DNA of 64,000 nt from Pantoea sp. 18069 (GTDB lineage Bacteria > Pseudomonadota > Gammaproteobacteria > Burkholderiales > Burkholderiaceae_C): contig NZ_CACSJA010000015.1 in NCBI RefSeq assembly GCF_902706035.1, positions 62,001 to 126,000 of the forward strand, in the 5' to 3' direction. The translations under genes and the position numbers were made by a program. The notes under the pieces are model-generated. The model worked only from the letters and a program-made list of their open reading frames with translations. It had not been told where the DNA came from and did no database searches. This document shows, in pieces, positions 1 through 7,872 of the stretch (position 1 is its first letter; each line of letters opens with the position of its first letter).

Positions 1-717
1 CAGCGTCGAGCGCTTGGGGCCGGCGAGCGCCAGCGCGCGCAGCTTGCCGCTCCTGACATGCGTGTAGGCCGAAAACAGGCTGGGGAACATGACCTGGGTC
101 TGGCCGGCCATGGTGTCGTTCATCGCCGGCGCGGCGCCGCGGTAGGGCACATGGGCCATTTGCGCGCCGCTCTCGAGCTTGAAGATTTCGGCCGTGAAAT
201 GCGGGGCCGTGCCGTTGCCTGCGGACGCGTAGTTGAAGTCCTGCGGCCTGGCCTTGGACAGCGCCACCAGATCGGCCACGGTATTGGCCGCCACCTTGGG
301 GTTGACCACCATCAGCGTGGCCGAATAGCTGACCATGCCTATGGGCTCGAACTGCGCGATCGGGTCATAGCGCAGCTTCTGCAGCGCCGGGCTCATGCCG
401 TGCGTGCCGATGTAGCCGAAAAGAATGGTGTGGCCGTCGGGCGCGGCGCGCGCCACATATTCGGCCGCGATGGCACCGTTGGCGCCGGCCTTGTTCTCGA
501 CAATGACCTGTTGGCCCAGCAGGCCGGACATCTTGATCGCCACGACGCGGGCCATGGCGTCGTTGCCGCCGCCGGCGGCCGTGGGCACGACCAGCGTGAT
601 GGGCTTGTCGGGATAGGCGCCGTGGGCCGACGGGGTCAGGAAAGGCGCGCAGACGGCGATGAGCGCGGCCGAGGCGAGCAGTGAGCGGCGTGCGGGGCGA
701 GCGGTTGAAAGTTTCAT
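1..717 (-). CDS. Bug/TctC-family periplasmic binding protein, C-terminus cut by window edge
   Basis: Partial gene running off the left edge; 239 codons from the start are visible. The product begins with a basic n-region and a hydrophobic secretion signal (about residues 1-33, ending near SAHG), followed by the family opening YPDKPITLVVPTAAGGGND and a segment NKAGANGAIAA typical of tripartite tricarboxylate (TctC/Bug) solute receptors. The family binds carboxylates or small aromatic acids in the periplasm. An AGGAGA ribosome-binding site precedes the ATG. It lies 38 bases downstream of the PrpF/GalD-like gene on the same strand and is probably co-transcribed, so the ligand may be an organic acid entering that pathway; this is inference. 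No membrane TctA/TctB genes are visible, as is usual for orphan Bug proteins. Confidence 0.9.
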   Translation of the reverse strand, partial: MKLSTARPARRSLLASAALIAVCAPFLTPSAHGAYPDKPITLVVPTAAGGGNDAMARVVAIKMSGLLGQQVIVENKAGANGAIAAEYVARAAPDGHTILFGYIGTHGMSPALQKLRYDPIAQFEPIGMVSYSATLMVVNPKVAANTVADLVALSKARPQDFNYASAGNGTAPHFTAEIFKLESGAQMAHVPYRGAAPAMNDTMAGQTQVMFPSLFSAYTHVRSGKLRALALAGPKRSTL

Positions 718-755
718 TTTTTTGTCTCCTGTCATGAAAAGTCCTGGTTTTGAAA

Positions 756-1847
756 TCAGTCGGTCAATGCGTTTTCCGAAACGTACAGCGTGCCCTCCAG
801 AATCTTGCGCGCGGTGCGCACCAGCGCGGCCTGCACGAGCTTGAAGTGGCCATCCACTTCGGTGAGTTCGACGTCGACGTGGATGCGGCCCGCGGGGTGC
901 AGCACCTCGATGCGGCGCGTGCCTGCTGCTGCGGCCTCGAAGGTGTCGGTGATCACCGTGCCCGGCAGTACATGGGCCGCGGCCACGCCGATCGCGCCGG
1001 TCACGGCATGGGAGCGGTGGCAGCGCAGCGGTGTGAAGTAGCGCGAGACCACGCTGCCCGCATGCGCACCTGCGGACACGATCACGGGCTTGGGCAGCAC
1101 GCTGTTCGAGACGTCGCCCATGCCCATGCGCCGCCCCGCCTCGCGCCGCAGCGATTCGAGCCGGCGCAGCAAGCCGGTATCGGCGTCGAGCTGCGCCGGG
1201 CTCTCGTCGCCGCGCAGACCCAGATCCGCGGCGCGCACCAGCACCATCACCTGCGCGGCGTCGATGCAGGTGACCTGCAGGCCGTCGATGGTGTCTATGC
1301 GCCGGCCCGTGGGAAAGATCTGGCCCGTGACCGCGCCCCAGGCGTCGAGGAAGTTCATCAGCACCGGCGCTGCCGTGCCCTGCACGCCGTCGATATGCAC
1401 ATTGCCTTCGTAGCGCACCTGGCCGGCGGCGGTGCAGACCTGTACATCGATCCTGGAGCGGGTGTTGACGTTGTAGACCCGCACCGTGGTGGTGTGGCCT
1501 TCGGCCGCGGCCGGCACCAGTCCCTGCTCGATCGCAAACGGCCCGACGCCGGCGAGCATGTTGCCGCAGTTGGGCCGCGTGTCGACGCGGGCTTCCTCGA
1601 CGCTGACCTGGGCGAAAAGGTAGTCGACGTCGCAGTCGGCATGCACCGATTTCGAGACGATGGCCACCTTGCTGGTCAGCGAGTTGCCGCCGCCCAGGCC
1701 ATCGATCTGCAATTCATGGGGCGAGCCCAGCGCCGCGATCAGCGTGCGGTCACGCGCCGCAGGGTCGTGCGGCAGCCAGTCGGCCAGGAAGAACGGACCC
1801 CGGGAGGTGCCGCCACGCATCAGTACGCAAGGAATTTTGTAGCTCAT
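756..1847 (-). CDS. PrpF/GalD-family isomerase (4-oxalomesaconate tautomerase-like)
   Basis: 363 residues, the normal size for the PrpF family. Family marks are MRGGTSRG at residues 10-17, the GGGNSLTSKVA stretch near residues 52-62, and NCGNMLAG at residues 93-100 with Cys94. PrpF-type proteins isomerise aconitates; the GalD branch converts the keto and enol forms of 4-oxalomesaconate in gallate or protocatechuate 4,5-cleavage. The sequence looks closer to GalD, but I cannot separate the two without a tree. It heads a probable two-gene operon with the Bug receptor and is divergent from a LysR gene, which probably controls it. No other gallate-pathway gene lies in the window. Confidence 0.8.
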   Translation of the reverse strand: MSYKIPCVLMRGGTSRGPFFLADWLPHDPAARDRTLIAALGSPHELQIDGLGGGNSLTSKVAIVSKSVHADCDVDYLFAQVSVEEARVDTRPNCGNMLAGVGPFAIEQGLVPAAAEGHTTTVRVYNVNTRSRIDVQVCTAAGQVRYEGNVHIDGVQGTAAPVLMNFLDAWGAVTGQIFPTGRRIDTIDGLQVTCIDAAQVMVLVRAADLGLRGDESPAQLDADTGLLRRLESLRREAGRRMGMGDVSNSVLPKPVIVSAGAHAGSVVSRYFTPLRCHRSHAVTGAIGVAAAHVLPGTVITDTFEAAAAGTRRIEVLHPAGRIHVDVELTEVDGHFKLVQAALVRTARKILEGTLYVSENALTD

Positions 1848-1880
1848 GGGTCGGCATGGTGCGACGCCTGCGCTATTCTG

Positions 1881-1998
1881 TGAATTGCATTGTTGGCAAT
1901 GATTGATGCATGCAACGCAATAGGCTGTGGAGCCATTTACATGCTGGAATAGCTTGCGTGAATTGCAATGTTGCTAACGTTTGATGCACGCCGTGCAA
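1881..1998. promoter_or_regulatory. Direct repeat of about 38 bp, candidate LysR operator pair
   Basis: Two copies of a TGAATTGCA-TGTTG-TTGATGCA-TGCAAC pattern lie in the divergent region between the tautomerase and the LysR gene, at about 1881-1916 and 1959-1998, with starts 78 bp apart. Copy 1 contains the inverted repeat ATTGC-N7-GCAAT at 1884-1900; copy 2 keeps the left arm but its right arm is altered. LysR proteins usually bind a strong and a weak site in such divergent regions. The function is inferred; the repeat itself is read directly. Confidence 0.6.
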
Positions 1999-2025
1999 CA
2001 GACAAATGTCTTGAAAGCGCCCGCC

Positions 2026-2952
2026 ATGAACAACAAATTCGACCTCGGCGACATCCAGGCCTTCGCGGCCGTGGCCGAGCTGCAGAGCTTTCGCGCCGCG
2101 GCCGAGTCCATCCATCTTTCGCAGCCCGCGTTCAGCCGCCGCATAGACAAGCTCGAGGAAGCGCTGGGCGTGCGCCTGCTCGACCGCACCACGCGCCGCG
2201 TGACGCTCACGGCCGTGGGGCGCGACTTCGCGCGCAAGACGCGCATCTGGCTCGACGACCTCGACGGCATGCTCATGGGCCTGGGCGATGTGGCCGCGCG
2301 GCGCATGGGCGAGGTGACGATTGCCTGCGTGCCTTCGGCCGTGTATTACTTCCTGCCGCAGGTGGTCAAGCGCTACCACGAGCGTTTTCCCAAGATCCGC
2401 GTGAAAGTGCACGACGCGAGCGCCAACGAGGTGCTGGTCGCCGTGGCGCAGGGTGACGCCGACTTCGGCCTCAACTTCATCGGCAGCCAGGAGGCCGAGA
2501 TCGAGTTCAAGCCGGTGCTGGCCGAGCGCTTCGTCGCCGCCTGCCGCCGCGACCATGTGCTGGCCCGGCGCAAGAAGGTCACCTGGGCCGAGCTGGGCCA
2601 GCACGACTTCATGTCGGTGGGCAAGACTTCGGGCAACCGCCTGCTGATGGACCTGGCGCTGGCCAACGTGCCCGACCGCCCCCAGTGCCTGTACGAAGCC
2701 AAGCATGTGACCACGCTGCTGGGCCTGGTCGAAGCGGGCCTGGGCGTGGCGGCCGTGCCCAGCCTGGCCATGCCGGGCAAGGACCACCCGACGCTGGTGA
2801 GCATCCCACTGGTCGAGCCCATCGTCACGCGGCAGATGGGCCTGATCAAACGCCGGGGCAGATCGCTGTCGCCCGCGGCCCAGCAGCTGTACGACCTGCT
2901 GGTGGCCACGCGTTCGGCGCGCATTCGCCGGGCGCCAAGGCCCGCTGAATGA
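2026..2952 (+). CDS. LysR-family transcriptional regulator
   Basis: 308 residues from the chosen ATG. The N-terminal winged helix-turn-helix is clear: MNNKFDLGDIQAFAAVAELQ followed by SFRAAAESIHLSQPAFSRRI, then LEEALGVRLLDRTTRRVTLT. The rest is a periplasmic-binding-protein-like effector domain with VTIACVPSAVYYFLPQVV. An upstream in-frame TTG at 1981 would add 15 residues lying inside the operator-like repeat; I prefer 2026 because the canonical LysR N-terminus starts there. It is divergent from the PrpF/GalD-like gene, so it probably regulates that gene and the Bug receptor in response to a pathway acid. The ligand cannot be told from sequence. Confidence 0.92.
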   Translation: MNNKFDLGDIQAFAAVAELQSFRAAAESIHLSQPAFSRRIDKLEEALGVRLLDRTTRRVTLTAVGRDFARKTRIWLDDLDGMLMGLGDVAARRMGEVTIACVPSAVYYFLPQVVKRYHERFPKIRVKVHDASANEVLVAVAQGDADFGLNFIGSQEAEIEFKPVLAERFVAACRRDHVLARRKKVTWAELGQHDFMSVGKTSGNRLLMDLALANVPDRPQCLYEAKHVTTLLGLVEAGLGVAAVPSLAMPGKDHPTLVSIPLVEPIVTRQMGLIKRRGRSLSPAAQQLYDLLVATRSARIRRAPRPAE

Positions 2953-3091
2953 CGCCGCCGCCGGCTGCTCGGCGCGGCTTGCGCCTGGCCGGCGCAGCGT
3001 CTGCTGCAGGCGCGACCGGGATCGATTGCCTACCCGTGGTCCACGAACCGGCCAGCACGATGATCGGGCCGCTGGATGGGACAAATGGGCC

Positions 3092-3811
3092 TCACATGCC
3101 TGGCAGCTCGTTGGGGCGCAGGTCGAATACCAGCACTTCGGCGTTCTCGCCGTGGTCGAAGCGCAGCGATCCAGCGTCGCGGATGCGCGCGCCGTCGCCT
3201 TCGGCCAGGCGCTCGCCGTTGACTTCAAGGCTGCCGCGGGCCACATGCACATAGACATGGCGATTGGGGCCGATATCGAGCGTCGCGGCTTCGTTGCCGT
3301 CGAACAGGCCCGCGTAGACCCGTGCGTCCTGGCGCACCGCCAGCGCGCCGTCCTCGCCCCGGGGCGCGATGATCAGGCGCAGGCGGCCGCGCTTGTCGGC
3401 TTCCTCGAAGTGCACCTGCTGGTAGCGGGGCTCGGCGCCGCGTTCGTTCGGCACGATCCAGATCTGCAGGAAATGCACGGGTTCCTGCGCCGAGTGGTTG
3501 AACTCGCTGTGCTGCACGCCGCTGCCGGCGCTCATCATCTGCACGTCGCCGGGGCGGATCACCGAGCCCGTGCCCATCGAGTCCTTGTGCGCCAGCGCAC
3601 CTTCGAGCACATAGGAGAAGATTTCCATGTCGCGGTGGCCGTGCGTGCCAAAGCCCTGGGCCGCGGCGACGCGGTCGTCGTTGATCACCAGCAGGTCGGA
3701 GAAACCCTGCTGGCGCGCATCGTGGTAGTTGCCGAACGAAAACGTGTGGCGCGATTGCAGCCAGCCGTGGTTGGCGCGGCCCCGGTGGTCGGCTTTGCGG
3801 ATGTCGAGCAT
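3092..3811 (-). CDS. Pirin-family bicupin (YhhW-like)
   Basis: 239 residues from the ATG at 3811; a longer open frame exists upstream but the family starts at MLDIRKADHRG. The N-terminal cupin carries the metal ligands in pirin spacing: His57 and His59 in GTHGHRDME, then His101 and Glu103 in VQHSEF. The C-terminal half is the pirin C-terminal cupin. Bacterial pirins of this group bind iron or another divalent metal, and some have quercetin 2,3-dioxygenase activity; the physiological role is often redox sensing or is unknown. The gene is divergent from a LysR gene, a frequent arrangement for proteobacterial pirins, and is probably regulated by it. Confidence 0.9.
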   Translation of the reverse strand: MLDIRKADHRGRANHGWLQSRHTFSFGNYHDARQQGFSDLLVINDDRVAAAQGFGTHGHRDMEIFSYVLEGALAHKDSMGTGSVIRPGDVQMMSAGSGVQHSEFNHSAQEPVHFLQIWIVPNERGAEPRYQQVHFEEADKRGRLRLIIAPRGEDGALAVRQDARVYAGLFDGNEAATLDIGPNRHVYVHVARGSLEVNGERLAEGDGARIRDAGSLRFDHGENAEVLVFDLRPNELPGM

Positions 3812-3959
3812 GGTGTGTCCTTTGCAGGTTCGATGAAATTCAATCTTTGCAAGATGCGCGGGGTTTTCCTGTGTTTCTTGCGGCGGTGAAGCCAGTTTCG
3901 CGCGTTTGGCAGGCTTGCAGATGGAAGGTTTTGGTGGTTCATCATCGATAATTTCGAAC

Positions 3960-4862
3960 ATGCTCAAACTGTCTCTCGAAGCCATGGAAATCGTCGACGC
4001 GATTGCCCGCCACGGCTCGTTCGCCGCCGCCGCCGAGCGGCTGCACAAGGTGCCGTCGACGATCTCCTACGCGGTCTCCAAGCTCGAAGAGCAGCTGGGC
4101 CTGGCGCTGTTCGTGCGCCGCGGCCCACGCGTCACGCTCACGCCCGCGGGCCAGGAGCTGCTCAAGGAAGGGCGCTGGCTGCTCGCGGCCGCGCGCCAGC
4201 TCGAGTCGCGCATGCGGCAGATTGCGACGGGCTTCGAGTCGGAGCTGCGGCTGGTGCATGACTCGCTGATTCCCACCAGCGCCTTCAACCCCGATATCTG
4301 CGCGTTCGAGGACCTGGACTGCGGCACGCGCCTGCGCATAGGCAGCGAAGCGCTGACCGGTCCCTGGGAAATGCTGCGCGAAGGCCGCGCCGATCTGATC
4401 GTCGCCGCGGGCGAGGGCCCGCCCGGGGGCGGCTACAAGGCCGTCGCGGTGGGCAGCCTGGAGTTCGCCTTCTGCGTCACGCCCACGCACCCGCTGGCGC
4501 GCCTTGCGCGGCCGCTGGTGCGCGACGACCTGCTGGAGCACACGGCCATCGTCGTCGGGGATGGCGCGCGTTCATCGGTCGAGCGCACCGTCGGGCTGCT
4601 GATGGGGCAGCGGCGCGTCACCGTGCCGAACATGCAGGCCAAGATCGCGGCCCAGACGGCGGGGCTGGGCCATGGATATCTGCCGCGTGCCTGCGTGCGC
4701 GCCGACCTGGAGCAAGGCGTGCTCGTCGAGCTGCAGGTCGGGCAGCCGCGCCCGCCCGAGACCTTCTGGCTGGCCTGGAGCGCCGAGCGCATGGGCGAGG
4801 CGCTCAAATGGTGGATTCAGCGGCTGGACCGGCCGCTGCTGCCGGGCATCCTGCCGTTCTGA
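3960..4862 (+). CDS. LysR-family transcriptional regulator, divergent from pirin
   Basis: 300 residues from MLKLSLEAMEIVDAIARHG. The winged helix-turn-helix is at about residues 1-60 (SFAAAAERLHKVPSTISYAV, LEEQLGLALFVRRG), followed by the effector-binding domain. The open frame extends 18 codons upstream to 3906, but the residues before MLKL do not look like a LysR N-terminus. It is transcribed away from the pirin gene with 148 bases between the starts and is the probable pirin regulator. The recognition-helix segment VPSTISYAV resembles the LysR subgroup often found next to pirins. The inducer is unknown. Confidence 0.9.
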   Translation: MLKLSLEAMEIVDAIARHGSFAAAAERLHKVPSTISYAVSKLEEQLGLALFVRRGPRVTLTPAGQELLKEGRWLLAAARQLESRMRQIATGFESELRLVHDSLIPTSAFNPDICAFEDLDCGTRLRIGSEALTGPWEMLREGRADLIVAAGEGPPGGGYKAVAVGSLEFAFCVTPTHPLARLARPLVRDDLLEHTAIVVGDGARSSVERTVGLLMGQRRVTVPNMQAKIAAQTAGLGHGYLPRACVRADLEQGVLVELQVGQPRPPETFWLAWSAERMGEALKWWIQRLDRPLLPGILPF

Positions 4863-4941
4863 TCCGCGCGGCCTGGATGCCCAGGAGCATAAAGCCGCAC
4901 ATTCCGTGCCGCTATTGCCTGCAGGATATGCATTGCTGACC

Positions 4942-4980
4942 ATATGTGGTTAAAGTCATATTCCGAGTCCGTTCCGGACT
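4942..4980 (+). promoter_or_regulatory. Two palindromes upstream of the XRE gene, candidate autoregulatory operator
   Basis: Just before the XRE gene are ATATG-N10-CATAT (4942-4961) and the perfect palindrome AGTCCG-TTC-CGGACT (4966-4980). The second ends two bases before the AAGGA ribosome-binding site (about 4982-4986). Palindromes of this size beside the start of an XRE gene fit autoregulation by the dimeric regulator. The palindromes are seen; the role is inferred. Confidence 0.55.
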
Positions 4981-4995
4981 TCAAGGAATTGCAAT

Positions 4996-5334
4996 ATGGC
5001 GACCAAGCGTATGCCTGATACCGCAAAGCGGGCGGCGAATGCGCCGCTGCCGTTGGTCCGGCTCAAAGACCTGCGCAAGGGCGCGGGCAAGACCCAGGAA
5101 GACCTCGCGGCCGCGCTGGGCGTGGGCCAGGACACGATCTCCCGGCTCGAGAAACGCAGCGACATGCTGCTGTCCACGCTGCGGCATTACGTGGAAAGCG
5201 TGGGCGGCCAGCTGTCGCTCGTCGCCCGCTTTTCCGACCGGCCCACGGTGGTCATAGATCACCTGGGCAAAGACCGGCAGGCTTCGCGCGCGCGCAAGCG
5301 CGACCTGATGCCCGCCGAAGAAGGCGAACCCTAG
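4996..5334 (+). CDS. XRE-family helix-turn-helix regulator (HigA/antitoxin-like, no toxin partner)
   Basis: 112 residues. A helix-turn-helix occupies about residues 25-60 (KTQEDLAAALGVGQDTISRL), followed by ESVGGQLSLVARFSDRP, a tail seen in antitoxin-type XRE proteins that pair with RelE/HigB toxins. No toxin gene lies on either side: the 133 bases upstream are non-coding and the next gene, 17 bases downstream, is nspC. The tight spacing suggests co-transcription with the carboxynorspermidine genes, so this may be an antitoxin-like regulator adopted for polyamine control. That is inference; a solitary antitoxin remnant is the alternative. Confidence 0.8.
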   Translation: MATKRMPDTAKRAANAPLPLVRLKDLRKGAGKTQEDLAAALGVGQDTISRLEKRSDMLLSTLRHYVESVGGQLSLVARFSDRPTVVIDHLGKDRQASRARKRDLMPAEEGEP

Positions 5335-5351
5335 CGTTAGCGACGACTGAA

Positions 5352-6449
5352 ATGATCCCCACCCCTTACTATCTGATCGACAAATCCGCGCTGCTGCGCA
5401 ACCTGCAGGCCATGGACTATGTGCGCGCGCATTCGGGCGCCAAGGTGCTGCTGGCACTCAAGTGCTTTGCGACCTGGTCGGTGTTCGACCTGATGCGCGA
5501 ACACATGGACGGCACCACGTCGTCCTCGCTTTACGAGGTCAAGCTGGGCCAGCAGAAGTTCGGCGGCGAGACGCATGCCTACAGCGTCGCCTTTGCCGAC
5601 CACGAGATCGAGGAAGTCGTGGCCCACAGCGACAAGATCATCTTCAACTCCATCGCCCAGCTCGAGCGCTTCGCGCCGGCGGCGCGCGCTTTGCCCCGGG
5701 GCCTGCGGCTCAACCCCGGCGTGAGCTGCGCGGGCTTCGATCTCGCCGACCCGGCGCGGCCTTTCAGCCGGCTCGGCGAGTCCGATCCGGCGCGCATCCT
5801 GTCCGTGATCGACGCCATCGATGGCGTGATGATCCACAACAACTGCGAGAACCAGGACTTCGCGCGTTTCGACGCCTTGCTGACCGATGTCGAGCAGCGC
5901 TACGGCGAGATCCTGGGCCGGCTCAAATGGGTGAGCCTGGGCGGCGGCATACGCTTTACCGCGCCCGGTTACCCGCTTGACGCCTTTTGCGCGCGCCTGC
6001 GCCGCTTCGCGCAGGCGCATGGTGTCCAGGTCTATCTCGAGCCCGGCGAAGCCACGGTGCGCGAGACCACGACGCTAGAAGTCAGCGTGCTCGACGTGGG
6101 CTTCAACGGCAAGGCGCTGGCCGTCGTCGACAGCTCGACCGAAGCGCACATGCTCGATCTGCTGATCTACCGTGAAACCGCGGCGATCGGCTCCGGCGAG
6201 GGCGAGCATGTCTACCAGGTCTGCGGCAAGACCTGCCTGGCCGGCGATATTTTCGGCGACGCCCGGTTTGCCCAGCCGCTGCAGGTGGGCGACCGGCTGT
6301 CGATCGCCGACGCCGGCGCCTACACCATGGTCAAGAAGAACTGGTTCAACGGCATCCACATGCCGGCCATTGCCGTTCGCGAACTCGACGGCAGCGAGCG
6401 GGTGGTGCGCCAATTCACCTTTGAGGATTACGTCGCCAGCCTGTCCTGA
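5352..6449 (+). CDS. nspC: Carboxynorspermidine decarboxylase (PLP-dependent)
   Basis: 365 residues, a fold type III PLP decarboxylase related to ornithine and diaminopimelate decarboxylases. The PLP lysine is Lys37 in LLALKCFA; HNNCEN, the glycine loop SLGGGIRF, the EPGEA segment and the C-terminal DAGAYTMVKKNWFNG match the carboxynorspermidine/carboxyspermidine decarboxylase group. It removes the carboxyl group from carboxynorspermidine or carboxyspermidine in the aspartate-semialdehyde-dependent polyamine route. The dehydrogenase for the preceding step follows at 6494, 44 bases downstream. The XRE gene precedes it by 17 bases. Whether the product here is norspermidine or spermidine cannot be told from sequence. 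Confidence 0.9.
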   Translation: MIPTPYYLIDKSALLRNLQAMDYVRAHSGAKVLLALKCFATWSVFDLMREHMDGTTSSSLYEVKLGQQKFGGETHAYSVAFADHEIEEVVAHSDKIIFNSIAQLERFAPAARALPRGLRLNPGVSCAGFDLADPARPFSRLGESDPARILSVIDAIDGVMIHNNCENQDFARFDALLTDVEQRYGEILGRLKWVSLGGGIRFTAPGYPLDAFCARLRRFAQAHGVQVYLEPGEATVRETTTLEVSVLDVGFNGKALAVVDSSTEAHMLDLLIYRETAAIGSGEGEHVYQVCGKTCLAGDIFGDARFAQPLQVGDRLSIADAGAYTMVKKNWFNGIHMPAIAVRELDGSERVVRQFTFEDYVASLS

Positions 6450-6493
6450 GGCTGGCGACGCAACGATGTGAACGAAAGAGAGGGAGTGATTCA

Positions 6494-7768
6494 ATGAAGC
6501 GTAATGTTCTGATTATCGGCGCGGGAGGAGTGGCACAGGTCGTGGCGCACAAATGCGCGCAAAACAATGCCCTGCTTGGCCATATCCACATTGCCTCGCG
6601 CACGCTGGGCAAATGCCAGGCGATCATCGACTCGATCCACGCCAAGAACAGCCTGCAGCAGCCGGGCACGCTGCAGGCGCATGCACTCGATGCGATGGAT
6701 GTGGAAGCGACCAAGTTCCTGATCCGCGCAACCCACAGCCAGATCGTGATCAATGTCGGTTCGCCGTTTCTCAACATGTCGGTGCTCGCGGCCTGCCTGG
6801 AGACCGGCGCGGCCTATCTCGACACCGCGATCCACGAGGACCCGCTCAAGGTCTGCGAGACGCCGCCCTGGTACGCCAACCACGAATGGAAGCGCCGCCA
6901 AGCCTGCCGCGATGCGGGCGTGACCGCGATCCTGGGCGTGGGGTTCGATCCGGGCGTGGTCAATGCCTATGCGCGCTATGCGCTGGACCACTGTTTCGAC
7001 CGGGTCGATTCGATCGACATCATCGACATCAATGCGGGCAGCCACGGCCGCTACTTCGCGACCAATTTCGACCCGGAAATCAACTTCCGCGAGTTCGTCT
7101 CCACCGTCTGGTCCTGGGAAGACCGGGCCTGGAAGGCCAACGCGATGTTCGAGCACCGGCGCGACTGGGACATGCCGGTCACGGGCGTGAGCACGACCTA
7201 CCTCACGGGCCACGACGAACTGCACTCGCTGTCGCAGCACCTGGACGTGCCCAATATCCGCTTCTGGATGGGCTTCAGCGCGCATTACATCAACGTCTTC
7301 ACGGTGCTCAAGAACCTGGGCCTGCTGTCGGAGCAGCCGGTGCGCACGGCGCGCGGGCTCGAGGTGGTGCCGCTCGAAGTGGTCAAGGCCGTGCTGCCCG
7401 ACCCGGCGTCGCTGGCGCCAGACTACCAGGGCAAGACCTGCATAGGCGACCTGCTCAAGGGCGAAAGGAACGGGCAGCCGCACGAAGTGCTGATCTACAA
7501 CAGCTGCGACCATGGCGAGAGCTTCACCGAAGTCGGCAGCCAGGCGATTTCCTATACCGCGGGCGTGCCGGCCGTCGCCGCTGCGCTGCTGATCGCCAAT
7601 GGCATCTGGGACGTGGGCCAGATGGCCAATGTCGAGGAACTCGACCCGGTGCCGTTCATCGCGCTGATGAACCGCATGGGCCTGCAGACCCGCATCCGCG
7701 ATGCGCAGGGCGACCGCCTGCTCGATGTGCGGCTGCCCGAGGAAAAGCTGCGCGCCAACGCCCGCTGA
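6494..7768 (+). CDS. Carboxynorspermidine/carboxyspermidine dehydrogenase (saccharopine dehydrogenase-like)
   Basis: 424 residues. The Rossmann nucleotide-binding motif IIGAGGVAQVVAHKCA is at residues 6-21, and the LYS9/saccharopine dehydrogenase-like body follows (VGFDPGVVNAYARYA; NAGSHGRYFATNFDPEINFR). The enzyme condenses aspartate semialdehyde with diaminopropane or putrescine and reduces the imine with NADPH, giving the substrate of NspC. A strong ribosome-binding site (GAGAGGGAG) precedes the ATG. With nspC it forms a complete two-gene alternative polyamine module. The nspC-first order is the reverse of the Vibrio arrangement as I recall it. Confidence 0.9.
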   Translation: MKRNVLIIGAGGVAQVVAHKCAQNNALLGHIHIASRTLGKCQAIIDSIHAKNSLQQPGTLQAHALDAMDVEATKFLIRATHSQIVINVGSPFLNMSVLAACLETGAAYLDTAIHEDPLKVCETPPWYANHEWKRRQACRDAGVTAILGVGFDPGVVNAYARYALDHCFDRVDSIDIIDINAGSHGRYFATNFDPEINFREFVSTVWSWEDRAWKANAMFEHRRDWDMPVTGVSTTYLTGHDELHSLSQHLDVPNIRFWMGFSAHYINVFTVLKNLGLLSEQPVRTARGLEVVPLEVVKAVLPDPASLAPDYQGKTCIGDLLKGERNGQPHEVLIYNSCDHGESFTEVGSQAISYTAGVPAVAAALLIANGIWDVGQMANVEELDPVPFIALMNRMGLQTRIRDAQGDRLLDVRLPEEKLRANAR

Positions 7769-7820
7769 GGCAGTGCCGGGCGCCTCTGCGTCGGGCGCCG
7801 CAGCGCGCTCCCCAATGCAA

Positions 7821-7853
7821 AGCGCCCTGGCCCCCGTCAAGGGGCAGGGCGCT
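7821..7853. terminator. Hairpin between convergent genes
   Basis: AGCGCCCTG (7821-7829) and CCCC (7831-7834) pair with GGGG (7841-7844) and CAGGGCGCT (7845-7853), a 13-bp stem with one bulged G. It lies between the dehydrogenase and the convergent Bug gene. There is no long T run, so termination may be hairpin-assisted only. Confidence 0.6.
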
Positions 7854-7872
7854 GCAGCGCAATTCCGGGGTC

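Noticed and set aside
1873..3258. Long minus-strand reading frame of 461 codons opposite the LysR gene
   Set aside because: It is rich in His, Arg and Ala and mirrors the codon bias of the real plus-strand gene; no protein features.
4863..4995. Toxin gene partnering the XRE protein
   Set aside because: No open frame with RelE/HigB features exists here; downstream is nspC.
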